NCBI GenBank assembly: GCA_009780855.1
Contig: WQZG01000001.1
Span: 49,777-113,776, forward strand
DNA length: 64,000 nucleotides
Reading direction: 5' to 3'
From: Treponema sp.
Lineage (GTDB): Bacteria > Spirochaetota > Spirochaetia > Treponematales > Breznakiellaceae
Program-made: the position numbers and the translations under genes
In this document: positions 17,202-27,141 of the stretch, one piece after another
How positions within the stretch are numbered: position 1 is the first letter of the stretch
How the letters are laid out: each line of letters begins with the position of its first letter
Notes under the pieces: generated by a model
Told to the model about the DNA's origin: nothing
Databases searched by the model: none
What the model saw: only the letters and a program-made list of their open reading frames with translations

Positions 17202-17735
17202 ATGAATGAAACACACAACAACTCCGGTATTAATATTGACAGCATTGACTGGAAAGTCTGGACACCGGACGAAAAGAGCGTAATCGTTTTTATTATTGAT
17301 AAAAAACAAAACCGCACACTTTTAATACACAAAAAAACCGGACTCGGCGCCGGCAAAATTAACGCTCCCGGCGGCAGGATCGAAAAGGGAGAAACCGCAG
17401 CGCAGGCCGCTGTACGGGAATGCCGGGAAGAAGTTTCAATGACCCCTCTTGGCCTTCAGAAACGGGCCGAACTTTATTTTCATTTTACTACAGGTTACAG
17501 ATTATACTGCGAAGCGTTTATTTCCAATGCCTGGGAAGGAGAACCTGCCAACAGTTACGAAGCCGAACCTTTTTGGTGCGGCCTGGGCGATATTCCCTGG
17601 GAAAAAATGTGGGAAGACGACAGGGACTGGCTGCCATCAGCCATTGACGGTAAAAAAGTAAAAGGGTACTTCATTTTTAACGATGACGACATGATCGCGG
17701 AGAAACTGGAGGAGGTTAAAAATTTTGAAAGTTGA
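17202..17735 (+). CDS. NUDIX hydrolase
   Basis: A 177-residue MutT-like pyrophosphohydrolase. The full Nudix box, GGRIEKGETAAQAAVRECREEV (residues about 57-78), is present with its metal-binding glutamates. Close relatives act on oxidised nucleotides such as 8-oxo-dGTP, but the family is broad. The preceding strand (VFIIDKKQNRTLLIHKK) is typical. The gene overlaps the start of the AlaX-like gene by 11 bases, so both are likely cotranscribed. Confidence 0.88.
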   Translation: MNETHNNSGINIDSIDWKVWTPDEKSVIVFIIDKKQNRTLLIHKKTGLGAGKINAPGGRIEKGETAAQAAVRECREEVSMTPLGLQKRAELYFHFTTGYRLYCEAFISNAWEGEPANSYEAEPFWCGLGDIPWEKMWEDDRDWLPSAIDGKKVKGYFIFNDDDMIAEKLEEVKNFES

Positions 17736-18951
17736 AACCAGCCGGGAATATTATAATTTTAATTACTCAACCGGGACAGAATCCTTCGAAGCCAATATTT
17801 TGGAAGTGCGGCCATTTACAGGGCCCCAAACTGCCACGCAATCTGCGGCGCAGACTGCGATTCTCCTTGATAAAACAATTTTTTATCCGGAAGGCGGCGG
17901 TCAGCCGTCAGACAGGGGAACAATCAACGGAGTACCTGTACTGGATGTTATCGAACAGGACGAAGAAATCCTGCATTTGGTCAAAGACGGCGAATCCAAA
18001 ATAATACCAGGGAAGGCCGGACTGGTTCTTGATCGCCGCCGGCGGCGGGACTTTTCGGTTTGCCATACAGGCCAGCATCTTCTGTCGGGCATCCTGTTCC
18101 GCCTCATGAATATTCCGACAGTCTCGATGCATCTTGGAGATGAAGCCTGTTTTATTGACATAAAGACCTCCGAACTCGGCAGGGAAAAAATGCTGCAGGC
18201 CGAGGAAACCGCCGCTGACATTATCGAAGAAAACCGCCCGGTCATTGTTCACCTATGCCCGCCGGAAGACATCTCTTCTTTTCCCCTGCGCAAAATCCCC
18301 CCAAAAGGCAAAGAAGTCATAAGGGTGCTGGAGATACAGGATTTGGATTTTTCCCCCTGCTGCGGCACCCACTTAAGATCAACAGGAGAAATCGGCATGC
18401 TCCGTATTCTGGGTGCGGAAAAATACAAGGGCATGATGCGTCTTGCGTTTATCGCCGGCCGCCGCTGTTTGCACGACAGCCGCCTGTTAAGGGATAACGC
18501 GGAGATCATTTCGCAGGCCCTAAGTGTCCCGGTAAAGGAAACAGGCCGCGGAGTTCATGATTACATGGACAAGACAGCGGCCCTGGAAGCAAAACTTAAA
18601 GAATTAAAAGAAGAATCCAATCACGCCAAAGCACAGGACCTAATAAAAAAACCAGGCAGCCAAATATTATCAAACCAGGCAATTATCGAAACCTATAAAC
18701 TGGACATGGACGATGTAATAAACATCGGCAAGCAGGCAGAAAAATTAAGCCCGGTAATTTTTATCCTGGTAAGCGAAAACGAAAATAAATTCGCCGCCTT
18801 TTGCGGCAACAAGGCAATAGACCTGCGCCCGTTGCTGCGCGAAAAATTAACCGCCGGCGGCGGCAAGGGCGGCGGCGGCCCTTCATACTTCCAGGGCAGT
18901 TTTGGCAATAAAGCAAATTTAGATTTATTTTTTAAAAGCCTTACAAATTAA
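17725..18951 (+). CDS. AlaX-like alanyl-tRNA editing protein
   Basis: A 408-residue stand-alone homologue of the editing half of alanyl-tRNA synthetase, which clears Ser or Gly wrongly attached to tRNA-Ala. The zinc/active-site pair is visible: HTGQH (HxxxH) and CCGTH (CxxxH). The FYPEGGGQPSDRG motif precedes them, and a DHHA1-type tail (GGGKGGGGPSYFQGSF) ends the protein. It starts with TTG at 17725 behind GGAGG inside the NUDIX gene; no in-frame ATG offers a better site. A Thr/Gln/Ala repeat insert (TATQSAAQTA) lies near residue 35. Confidence 0.88.
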   Translation: MKVETSREYYNFNYSTGTESFEANILEVRPFTGPQTATQSAAQTAILLDKTIFYPEGGGQPSDRGTINGVPVLDVIEQDEEILHLVKDGESKIIPGKAGLVLDRRRRRDFSVCHTGQHLLSGILFRLMNIPTVSMHLGDEACFIDIKTSELGREKMLQAEETAADIIEENRPVIVHLCPPEDISSFPLRKIPPKGKEVIRVLEIQDLDFSPCCGTHLRSTGEIGMLRILGAEKYKGMMRLAFIAGRRCLHDSRLLRDNAEIISQALSVPVKETGRGVHDYMDKTAALEAKLKELKEESNHAKAQDLIKKPGSQILSNQAIIETYKLDMDDVINIGKQAEKLSPVIFILVSENENKFAAFCGNKAIDLRPLLREKLTAGGGKGGGGPSYFQGSFGNKANLDLFFKSLTN

Positions 18952-18980
18952 TTTTCGGTGTTCAGCAAAAATAAGCCGGA

Positions 18981-20435
18981 TTAATTTAACGCGGGCACAA
19001 GACCTACCAGGCCTTTTACTTCCCTGTCCGCGAAACGCAGGCCGCCTCCGATAAAGAAGTCACGGTTGCCGGAGAGGGCGTTGTTGATTCCGCCGCGCAG
19101 GTAAATCCAGTTCCAGGGTAAATTGGAATTGGGATCAAAGAAGGGATAAATGGTCAGGGAACCGCGCAGGTTGGGCAGCTCGCCTGTTTTAAAATTAAAC
19201 ATTTCCCCGGAGAGGCTTATCCAGCTGAAAGGACTGACATCAAGACCAAAACCGGCCGTGTTTTCCAGAAGCCCTCCGCGCAGGGTAAGGGGCCCAAACC
19301 GCCTGGCAAGTTCAAGATCAATGGCATAGCTAAAGCTGGTTTCTGTTGTGTCCTCTTTTTGGTAGCCGCCCAGATTATCGGTAGTTTCCTTGATCGTGCG
19401 GCGGCTGATGCCGTCCGGAACCGATGTTACCCCTATGCGGTACCAGCGGTCATTGGACGCGGGTTCCAGCCGCAGCGAAGCGCCGGCCCTTACATTCTGC
19501 GAGAAAAAATCATACCTTGCTCCGGAATCAATCTGAATCCCCAGCCCCATGGCCTTGTCAAGGATTTCTCCGGCGCTGTCAACTACTCCGCCGGCATTGA
19601 CGGCGAGCGTATTAATGCTGCCCAGGGCTTCTGTAAGTTTAACGGCTGTCTGATTGGTGCTTTCCGTAATTGCCAGCAGATTATTATACAAATCATCATT
19701 GTAAATGGCCTGGCCTATATTTCCTCTGCCCTGCCGTATTTCGGAGGTAATGGCCTGGACATCGGCAAGCGCCCCGTAAACATCATCCAGGGAAGAATTG
19801 ATTTTACCGTCGTTATTCCGCAGCAGGGATTCGGTCCTTTCGGTGATAAGGGCAACCGCGTCCAGTATGCGCGAAACCTTGTCCAATTCATCGGAAGTAC
19901 GGCTGTCAATCTGCTGTGATATTGAATTGGCGTTCTCCAGAAAAACTGTAATTAATGTCATCTGGTTCTTTTGAAATTCGTCAAGAATCGAAGTGAGCTG
20001 GGTTCCCAAATCGGAGACAGTACCCATCAGCGCTCCCATATCCGCCGCGTCAAGGCCGGAATTTATAACTCCGCCGGGCTGGATCAAGGGCAGAACATCG
20101 GGCCCCGGATCCAGGGCCAGCACCGATGTCCCCAGCAGCGATGAAGATTTCCGTGTAAGCTGAGCGCCCTTGCGGATTTGCAGGCTGTTTAGAAACCCGA
20201 CCTTGAGCCTGGCAACATTACCGGTAAGTTTTATATCTTCGACTTTGCCGACCGGAACACCGGCGAGGTAAATCTTTGACCGGGTGGAAAGCCCTGTTGC
20301 GTCAGAAACCACGGCTTCGTAGGAAGACATGTTGAACTGGTTAAGGCCATTTGAAGCCATGACAATGTATACAATGCCTGCGCCGCCAAAAATTATAAAA
20401 AACAACGCTATCTTAATATATCTGGAAATATTCAT
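18981..20435 (-). CDS. mlaD: MlaD/MCE-family substrate-binding protein
   Basis: A 484-residue membrane-anchored protein of a phospholipid/lipid ABC transporter. One N-terminal transmembrane helix (residues 7-27) is followed by an MCE domain (about 38-115, with GLSTRSKIYLAGVPVGKVEDI) that binds lipid in the periplasm. Next come long helical repeats (120-300). The C-terminal part is beta-rich (YDFFSQNVRAGASLRLEP...LRGSLTIYPFFDP) and looks like an outer-membrane or beta-sandwich segment, longer than in enteric MlaD. It is the last gene of the mlaE-mlaF-mlaD operon and overlaps mlaF by 4 bases. Confidence 0.85.
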   Translation of the reverse strand: MNISRYIKIALFFIIFGGAGIVYIVMASNGLNQFNMSSYEAVVSDATGLSTRSKIYLAGVPVGKVEDIKLTGNVARLKVGFLNSLQIRKGAQLTRKSSSLLGTSVLALDPGPDVLPLIQPGGVINSGLDAADMGALMGTVSDLGTQLTSILDEFQKNQMTLITVFLENANSISQQIDSRTSDELDKVSRILDAVALITERTESLLRNNDGKINSSLDDVYGALADVQAITSEIRQGRGNIGQAIYNDDLYNNLLAITESTNQTAVKLTEALGSINTLAVNAGGVVDSAGEILDKAMGLGIQIDSGARYDFFSQNVRAGASLRLEPASNDRWYRIGVTSVPDGISRRTIKETTDNLGGYQKEDTTETSFSYAIDLELARRFGPLTLRGGLLENTAGFGLDVSPFSWISLSGEMFNFKTGELPNLRGSLTIYPFFDPNSNLPWNWIYLRGGINNALSGNRDFFIGGGLRFADREVKGLVGLVPALN

Positions 20436-21214
20436 ACGTTAAGCCCGCCAAAGGAAATACGGATAAAATCCTTAACCATGGGATGCTCCGATTTTTTAAT
20501 ATCATCGGGCCTGCCTTCCGCAACGATGCGGCCCTGATCCAAAAAAGCAATTTTGCCGGCTATCCTGAATGCCGCCGGAATATCGTGTGTAATGAGTACA
20601 CAGGTAATGTTTAATTCCCGGTTTACGCGGACCACCAGACCGTTAATAATCTCCGAAAGCACGGGATCAAGTCCGGTAGTAGGCTCGTCAAAAAAAAGCA
20701 CTTCCGGCTGCATAATAAGCGCCCTGGCAACACCGACCCTTTTCCTCATACCGCCGGACAATTCATCAGGCCTCTTTGACTGTATACCGGGAAGTTCAAT
20801 CCATTCAAGAAGCTCATCGACCCTCTTCTGAATCGCGGCGCTGCTGTGAATTCTTAAAACTTCCTTTAACGGGAAAGCAAGGTTTTCGCCTACGGTCATG
20901 GAATCAAACAGCGCCGCGTTTTGAAAAGAATAACCAAAGGACTTGCGGACAGAAACAAGAGCGTTTTTATCCAGCGCAGTTAATTCATCATTTTTAAACC
21001 ATACTTTTCCGCTGTCCGGCCTCATCATACCCATGATGGATTTAAAAAGGACACTCTTTCCTGTGCCGCTTTGCCCTATAACAACGCAAACTGACTTTTC
21101 TTCTATCTCAAGATTTATATCTGCAAGCACATGATTGTCGCCGAATGATTTGCTAAGGTGCTCGGTGCGGATAATTGGTATTTTTTTGGTTTCATTAATT
21201 ATTTCGCCGCTCAT
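20432..21214 (-). CDS. mlaF: Lipid-transport ABC ATPase
   Basis: A 260-residue ATPase that drives the MlaE permease. Walker A GQSGTGKS (47-54), signature LSGGMRKRVGVARAL and Walker B VLFFDEPTTGLD are complete, and the C-terminal part holds the H-loop in LITHDIPAAFR. It lies between the permease and MCE genes with 4-base overlaps at both ends, the standard order of lipid (Mla/Ttg2-type) transporters. Confidence 0.93.
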   Translation of the reverse strand: MSGEIINETKKIPIIRTEHLSKSFGDNHVLADINLEIEEKSVCVVIGQSGTGKSVLFKSIMGMMRPDSGKVWFKNDELTALDKNALVSVRKSFGYSFQNAALFDSMTVGENLAFPLKEVLRIHSSAAIQKRVDELLEWIELPGIQSKRPDELSGGMRKRVGVARALIMQPEVLFFDEPTTGLDPVLSEIINGLVVRVNRELNITCVLITHDIPAAFRIAGKIAFLDQGRIVAEGRPDDIKKSEHPMVKDFIRISFGGLNV

Positions 21215-21978
21215 TTGTAAATAAAATTAAGCATAATGCTTGTAAGAATATAATCAGCCACAAGGATGGAAACCGATGAGACAACAACCGCTTTGGTTGC
21301 GCTGTCCCCTACCCCCTTGGCGCCCTGGGTAGTCTGCAGGCCGTGGAAGCAGCAGATGGTAGCGACCATTACGCCCATAACCGCGGACTTGATAAGCCCC
21401 ATAAGGACATCCCTTGGCCCAAGGAAGTCAAACATATAGTCGGTATAACCGGCGGAATCCACATTGAAAAGAAAAATCGCGATAACATAGGAACCGATGC
21501 TGCCGATTACATTGGCAAGGAGGGTTAAAACCGGGTAAACCACAACCGACGCCAGGACTTTGGGAAGAACCAGGTATTTTACAGGGCTTACAGACATCGC
21601 CTCCAGGGCGTCAATCTGCTCGGTAACCTTCATGGTGCCAAGTTCGGCCGCCATGGCAGACCCGTTCTTTGCGATTAACATCAGGGTAGTAATAACAGGC
21701 GCCAGTTCCCTTGACAGGGCAACAGCCACAGCAGCGCCCACCCCGATTTCCGCCTGGAAAAGAGAAAGCATCGTTACCATCTGAAGCGAAAAAATCATTC
21801 CCATGGCCCCGCCGGAAAGCATGATTATGGGAACAGAGTTGACTCCAAGATGCTCGAGCTCATTGACAAACTGTGCTGTCTGGAAAGGTTTTTTTACGGC
21901 TGACGAAAAAATTTCACCAAGGAAGTACATATAGCGGCCAAAGGCTTCCAGACGCTTTCCCAGGAACTCAAATAACAT
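21211..21978 (-). CDS. mlaE: MlaE-type lipid ABC permease
   Basis: A 255-residue inner-membrane protein with five to six hydrophobic segments and the MlaE signature region RELAPVITTLMLIAKNGSAMAAELGTMKVTEQIDALEAM, which contacts the ATPase. It moves lipids between the inner membrane and the MCE protein. It is the first gene of the three-gene operon; its ATG has no strong ribosome site. Confidence 0.92.
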   Translation of the reverse strand: MLFEFLGKRLEAFGRYMYFLGEIFSSAVKKPFQTAQFVNELEHLGVNSVPIIMLSGGAMGMIFSLQMVTMLSLFQAEIGVGAAVAVALSRELAPVITTLMLIAKNGSAMAAELGTMKVTEQIDALEAMSVSPVKYLVLPKVLASVVVYPVLTLLANVIGSIGSYVIAIFLFNVDSAGYTDYMFDFLGPRDVLMGLIKSAVMGVMVATICCFHGLQTTQGAKGVGDSATKAVVVSSVSILVADYILTSIMLNFIYK

Positions 21979-22054
21979 TTATGTAAATTATAATGCATTA
22001 ATTACCGGCTGCCTATTCCTGGCGCTGCTGCCTGCCTGGGCCGCAGGATTCTTC

Positions 22055-22945
22055 CTAACCCTTTATGGCGCCTATCATGACGCCCTTCACAAAGTATTTC
22101 TGTAAAAACGGATAAAGCAGAAGCATGGGAACACTTGATACAACAATTACCGCATATTTTATACCTTCAGCCATTTTAATCTTTTCCCCCATTCCCACGT
22201 CATTGGATCCAAGCTGCTCAGTATTGCTGAGCAGGAGAATGTCACGAAGGGTAATCTGCAGGGGGAAGAGATTTTCATTTCTTAAATATATCAGCGCGGA
22301 GAAATACGAGTTCCAGTGGGCGACGCCGTAATAAAGCACCAGCACAGCCAGAATCGCGCTTGACAGCGGAAGCACAATGCTGATGAGTATCCTGATATTG
22401 GAAGCCCCGTCCAGTTTGGCCGAATCGTAGAGTTCCTCCGGAATATTCCGCTCAAAAAAAGTCCTTGCGACTATGAGATTGTACGTTGAAATGGCGGCCG
22501 GGATCATGATGGCCCAGACTGTATTGTACAGATGCAGATTTCTGACCAGCAGATATGTCGGAATAAGGCCGCCGTTAAAGTACATGGTAAATACTATTAT
22601 GAGGGTAAGGATCCTTCTGTTTGGCATATCTTTCCGCGAGAGCGGATATGCGGCAAGGACCGTCATAAAAAGGTTAATAAAGGTACCCACCACCGTATAA
22701 AAAACAGTATTCCTGTAGCTCTGCCATATTTTTGCGTTGTTAAAGACCAGTTTGTAGGAACCAACGGTAAACCCTTTGGGGAAGAGCACCATTTTACCAC
22801 GAAGTACAAGATCGGGATCTGAAAATGACGCTGACAGTACAAAGATCAGGGGATAGAGCATAACGATAACTATGGCGATTCCGATTGTATTTACAACAAG
22901 ATCAAAAATCAAATCTTCCCGGGACAGGCGCATTCCTTTTTTCAC
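22055..22945 (-). CDS. lplC: ABC sugar permease, LplC type
   Basis: A 296-residue inner-membrane component of a CUT1-type carbohydrate importer. It has six predicted membrane segments and the EAA loop ELYDSAKLDGASNIRILISIVLPLS that docks the ATPase. LplC-like permeases take up complex oligosaccharides and pair with LplB. It ends the five-gene set yesM-yesN-lplA-lplB-lplC and follows lplB by 12 bases. No ATPase gene is nearby; in this class a shared MsmX-like ATPase from elsewhere usually serves. Confidence 0.87.
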   Translation of the reverse strand: MKKGMRLSREDLIFDLVVNTIGIAIVIVMLYPLIFVLSASFSDPDLVLRGKMVLFPKGFTVGSYKLVFNNAKIWQSYRNTVFYTVVGTFINLFMTVLAAYPLSRKDMPNRRILTLIIVFTMYFNGGLIPTYLLVRNLHLYNTVWAIMIPAAISTYNLIVARTFFERNIPEELYDSAKLDGASNIRILISIVLPLSSAILAVLVLYYGVAHWNSYFSALIYLRNENLFPLQITLRDILLLSNTEQLGSNDVGMGEKIKMAEGIKYAVIVVSSVPMLLLYPFLQKYFVKGVMIGAIKG

Positions 22946-22957
22946 ATTTGTCCCCTT

Positions 22958-23893
22958 CTAAAAAAGACTTGTTTCCGTTGCTTTCCGGGAAATAAAATTC
23001 GCCGTTATCAGTAAAATAAAATTTATCACATTGTTGAAAATTCCTACCGCAGCGCTGTAACTGAACTGCCCCTGCTGAATTCCGTTTTTATATATAAAAG
23101 TAGATATCAGTTCACTCGTTTCCATGTTAATCGGGTTCTGCATCAGGTAGGCTTTTTCAAATCCCAGTTCCATTACACTGCCAATTCTTAGAATAAACAG
23201 AATAATGATGGTAGGAAGAAGACAGGGCAGGGATATATGAATGATCTTCTGCAGCCGGGTTGCGCCGTCCATTAATGCCGCTTCATAAAGAGCGGGATCG
23301 ATGGCTGTAAGGGCGGCTATGTAAATGACCGAATTGAATCCCATCATCTGCCATACCGTTGAGAGAACGTAGAGGGGCCGGAAATATTCCGCCTTTGCCA
23401 TATAATCGGTTGCCGGATTTCCGAAGAGCATTCCGATTTTGTTGAAAAGGCCGTACTGGGTATTTGAAAAAAGGACCAGCATGCTGACAACGACAACCAC
23501 GGAAATAAAATGGGGTATATAGGTAACATTCTGGAGAAATTTCCGGAATTTTTTAAACCGGATTTCGTTAATGATCAGGGCAAGAATGATGGGGATGGGA
23601 AACCCCACCGCCATCTGGTATAAACTCAGGAACAGCGTGTTGCGCAGCAATGTCCAAAAATAATACGATTTAAAAAATTGTAAAAAATAAATCCCCCCAA
23701 CCCAGGGACTCTTGACAATCCCAAGGCCGGGGTTAAAACGGCGAAAGGCAATTTGTATCCCGTAAATGGGGACATATTGAAAAAGAATATACCAGGCAAA
23801 GGGAATGGCAAAGATCAAAAGAAGATCCCATCTGCCGGCGAACTTCTTCCTGAGTTTCCTGATTACTCCCCCGCTGCCCGGTTTATTTTTCAT
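22958..23893 (-). CDS. lplB: ABC sugar permease, LplB type
   Basis: A 311-residue inner-membrane permease with a basic N-terminus, six predicted membrane segments and the EAA loop LYEAALMDGATRLQKIIHISLPCLLP. It is the partner of LplC in an oligosaccharide importer, lying 15 bases after the binding-protein gene. The FRRFNPGLGI and SPWVGGIYFLQFF loop after the first membrane segment is typical of the family. Confidence 0.88.
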   Translation of the reverse strand: MKNKPGSGGVIRKLRKKFAGRWDLLLIFAIPFAWYILFQYVPIYGIQIAFRRFNPGLGIVKSPWVGGIYFLQFFKSYYFWTLLRNTLFLSLYQMAVGFPIPIILALIINEIRFKKFRKFLQNVTYIPHFISVVVVVSMLVLFSNTQYGLFNKIGMLFGNPATDYMAKAEYFRPLYVLSTVWQMMGFNSVIYIAALTAIDPALYEAALMDGATRLQKIIHISLPCLLPTIIILFILRIGSVMELGFEKAYLMQNPINMETSELISTFIYKNGIQQGQFSYSAAVGIFNNVINFILLITANFISRKATETSLF

Positions 23894-23908
23894 ATACTAT
23901 GGTAACAT

Positions 23909-25513
23909 CTACCGGTGTGATGCGTCAAAGGCTTTCTGGTAAATGGCTTCCAGTTCGGGAAGGCCAATCTGGTCCAGAGTCCTGCAATATTCATCCCAGC
24001 GATCAAAGCTCCAGTCTCCGACAATGAATTTCGTAACCGATTCATCGCGGTATTTGTTGAGATCCTGCAGAATGGCATTGGCCCGTTCCTGATCATTTTC
24101 ATTCAGCGGGGGCCGGCCGTAATTGACCTTGGGCAGATAGGGCGCCAAATCGGCGGCTATCGATTTTGTAAGGTCACTGGCTACAATACCGTCAGTTTTG
24201 TTGGTGATAAGATGGGGGCCGCCGCCGCCTGGGACGAGATTAATTTTCCCAAGTGCGGTCATGAAGCCCTCAGGCGCATTCAGGATGTTATCATTAATGA
24301 CTGCGTTGCCTTTGGCGTCAAAATGGAAAGTCTGGCCTTCAATACCGTAACGGTAGAAGATTGAACCTTCATCTGTATAAAAGTAATCAACCCAGCGAAG
24401 CGCCGCTTCCGGATATTTGCATACATTGCTGATTGCGAAAGCTCCGACTGCGGTTATACCGTCATTGGAGGCAGACCAGACCTGGTCTCCGTACGGTCCG
24501 ACCAGCGGAGGAAAACCTTCAAACTGATTTTCTACATTTATGAAAACATCGGAATAGGGCATATAGAACGCGCCGAAGAGGGCATTCGCCAGATTGCTCC
24601 GCCATTCGGGGCGTGAGTCCGCCTTATAATAATTCTGCCACAGGAGTTTATCCGCATAGAGGCCGCTCAGATACTGAATGTACGCCTTGAATGTGTCATC
24701 CTTGATCCAGAAATGGACTTTCCCGTTATTCACATTGATCGTGTCATTCATCTGGTGCTGGAGGCCCCATGAACCGCCCAATACATAAACCGCGGCGATT
24801 TCACGAATTCCCAGCGGAATTTCATCGGCTATGCCGTTGCCGTTCGGATCTTTGTCGCGGAAAGCGACAAGAACCTGCCTGAATTCATCAGGTGTAGTCG
24901 GGATCTTGAGGTTCAGTTTGGCAAGCCAGGTTTTGTTTATCCATTGCATAAATCCCATATGACCTGTATTGCTAAAGTCCAGCTGCGGAAGTACATAAAC
25001 ATGGCCGTCTGCCGCTGTCTGGGATATACGTACAGCTTCGTTGGTCTGGATAATATTATTAATATTCGGGGCCCATTGCTGCAGGTAAGGATCCAGGGGA
25101 ATTAACTGTTTGCTGGTGGAGCCGTACATCGTAAACTGCACCTGGTTAATGAGGGGTTTAACAAAAATATCGGGCAGCTCGTTGGAAGCAAAGAGCAGAT
25201 TCTTTCTCTCCTCGAATCCCTGCGCCGGTACTTCCTGGAGGTCCAGGTGGATATTGGTCATTTTTTCATATTCTTTAAAGAAGAACATATCTGACCAATT
25301 GGCCTGGTTTTGATCGCGGCAGCCAAAAACCGACATGGTAATGGGATCGTTAACAATCGGGAAGCCGGTTGGATTCACCTTTACCGCTGAAGCAGACGGC
25401 GCACTGCTGCCGCCCTGCTGCGCCGGGCTTTGACTTCCGCCGCCGGCGAAAACAGCTGCCGGCAGCAGCAGAACAGCAGCCGCAAATAAACATAAAAACT
25501 TTGGCATCTTCAT
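23909..25513 (-). CDS. Extracellular sugar-binding protein, LplA type
   Basis: A 534-residue periplasmic solute-binding protein for the LplBC importer. The ATG at 25513 follows AGGAG by 5 bases. The N-terminus is a signal peptide (PKFLCLFAAAVLLLPAAVFA) followed by AGGGSQ. The mature end lacks a lipobox cysteine, so a signal-peptidase-I product is expected rather than a lipoprotein. The mature part has the long two-lobe fold of the LplA/YtcQ group (PITMSVFGCRDQNQANWSD, FFKEYEKMTNIHLDL). The ligand is probably an oligosaccharide, by context. Confidence 0.85.
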   Translation of the reverse strand: MKMPKFLCLFAAAVLLLPAAVFAGGGSQSPAQQGGSSAPSASAVKVNPTGFPIVNDPITMSVFGCRDQNQANWSDMFFFKEYEKMTNIHLDLQEVPAQGFEERKNLLFASNELPDIFVKPLINQVQFTMYGSTSKQLIPLDPYLQQWAPNINNIIQTNEAVRISQTAADGHVYVLPQLDFSNTGHMGFMQWINKTWLAKLNLKIPTTPDEFRQVLVAFRDKDPNGNGIADEIPLGIREIAAVYVLGGSWGLQHQMNDTINVNNGKVHFWIKDDTFKAYIQYLSGLYADKLLWQNYYKADSRPEWRSNLANALFGAFYMPYSDVFINVENQFEGFPPLVGPYGDQVWSASNDGITAVGAFAISNVCKYPEAALRWVDYFYTDEGSIFYRYGIEGQTFHFDAKGNAVINDNILNAPEGFMTALGKINLVPGGGGPHLITNKTDGIVASDLTKSIAADLAPYLPKVNYGRPPLNENDQERANAILQDLNKYRDESVTKFIVGDWSFDRWDEYCRTLDQIGLPELEAIYQKAFDASHR

Positions 25514-25656
25514 AAACACTCCTTAATAAAATTTTTTAGCCATGGCAGTAACAAACAGATAGTACCAATGCAATAGTTTATCATGTGAAAAAAGATATGG
25601 ATTTTTTTAATTCACCAAATTTTTGATACGATGATATAAAATTTTGTCATTTACTG

Positions 25657-27141
25657 TCATATTCCCTGACGGATGAATTCGGAAGGGGTTATGCCTGTAT
25701 GATCGCGGAATACTTTGATAAAATAGTTGTAATACATAAAGCCGCATATCGCGGCAGTACTCTTGAGGTTCATTCCTTCCAGAAGACATGCTTTGGATGC
25801 TTCCACCCTGATCTGGTTAAGAGCTTCGACAAAGGAGCAGCCGGTTGTCCTTTTATAAAGCCGGCTCAGATATGAAGGAGAAATATTGAGCGCTGCAGCC
25901 GTTTTCTCCAGGCCCGGATTTTCGGTATAATGATTCAGCATAAAATTATGTGCCTGCCGTATATATGCGTCTGCGGACTCGTCTGCCTTGCCGCCGATAA
26001 ACTGACAGAAAAAGCTGACCAGGTAGTTTACAGGATTATTATCCGCAATCTGCCGGAGTCTATCGCCGGCATTCCTGTATAAATCCTCCAATTGCGCGGA
26101 AATATCTTCAGTTTCTGTATAATCGCTGAAGATAGCTCCGACATCCTTTATTACTGCAAGTACGGCGCCCTGGTCCATTTTATCAATGGTGCCGAAAATA
26201 CTCCGGAGGATCAGCTCGGTTCCTGCTCTGTTATTTTCTTTCAGTAAGTAAGTTAAAATTTTTCTGTTGTTAACAGACAGGGTAATCCCCATATTGCGCG
26301 AAGGATTACCGGAGTCCGGAAAAGAATCAAGAAGCCGCCGTATCTGGCTTGGGATAGCAGCCGGATCCAGAAAGGGAAGGGTTTTGTAATAATATTCCAG
26401 ATTGAAAACACCTTTGATTTTTTCACGGTTTTTTTGATTCCGGCTGATCAGGAAGTCCGAAACCTGTTTCTGCGGCGTGTCACCGGAAAACCGGGCGCAG
26501 AGAATCAGGAAATCCGGTTCCCTGTAAAAGATATCGATTCCTACGGTATTCAATACAGGATCGTTTTCCGGGATGTCATTTTCAAGGAGAGAGATGATGC
26601 CCGAAATTATTATTTCCCGGGAACTGCCGGGCAAAGCTTCCAGGGAAACTTTGGCAGCACTGACGCCAATTATGGTATCTGCGGCAGGAAAGGGAAAGCT
26701 TGCTCCCGAAAACAGCCAGGCCCTGATACGTTTATGCAATTCTTCTGCTGCGGAAACAGGCGATCCCTTCATCCTTGCGGTTATACCGTTCAACGCTATA
26801 CGGATGGTTTCCGCGTTGAGCCGGTGTTTAAGTATGTAGTCGTATGCGCCCTTTTTGAGTATTTCCCGCACATAATCGTAATCATCGTGGCTTGAGATTG
26901 CAACAATGGCAATCTGCGGATAATGATCGACTATATAATGACTAAGGACAACGCCGTTTTCTCCGGGCATAAACACATCGAGAAAAACTATGTCAACAGG
27001 AGAAGAAGCAAGGATTTCTCTCGCCTCTTCTCCGCTGTAAACCGGCGGGTATAAACTGAAGCCTTCTTCTTCCCAGGAGATAAGTCCGCGGATATAGTTT
27101 TGGGAGATAGGTTCATCATCGACGATCATCACACGGAGCAT
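25657..27141 (-). CDS. yesN: YesN-type response regulator (receiver + AraC HTH)
   Basis: A 494-residue transcription regulator. The receiver domain is N-terminal: acidic pocket VDDEP, phosphoacceptor Asp near residue 55 in VFLDVFMPGENG and Lys in ILKH. A long middle part follows, then a C-terminal AraC-type double helix-turn-helix (about 395-494, with TAAALNISPSYLSRLYKRTTG and GFMYYNYFIKVFRDHTGITPSEF). Phosphorylated by the YesM kinase encoded just upstream (13-base overlap), it most likely activates the Lpl importer genes that follow 144 bases downstream. Confidence 0.92.
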   Translation of the reverse strand: MLRVMIVDDEPISQNYIRGLISWEEEGFSLYPPVYSGEEAREILASSPVDIVFLDVFMPGENGVVLSHYIVDHYPQIAIVAISSHDDYDYVREILKKGAYDYILKHRLNAETIRIALNGITARMKGSPVSAAEELHKRIRAWLFSGASFPFPAADTIIGVSAAKVSLEALPGSSREIIISGIISLLENDIPENDPVLNTVGIDIFYREPDFLILCARFSGDTPQKQVSDFLISRNQKNREKIKGVFNLEYYYKTLPFLDPAAIPSQIRRLLDSFPDSGNPSRNMGITLSVNNRKILTYLLKENNRAGTELILRSIFGTIDKMDQGAVLAVIKDVGAIFSDYTETEDISAQLEDLYRNAGDRLRQIADNNPVNYLVSFFCQFIGGKADESADAYIRQAHNFMLNHYTENPGLEKTAAALNISPSYLSRLYKRTTGCSFVEALNQIRVEASKACLLEGMNLKSTAAICGFMYYNYFIKVFRDHTGITPSEFIRQGI

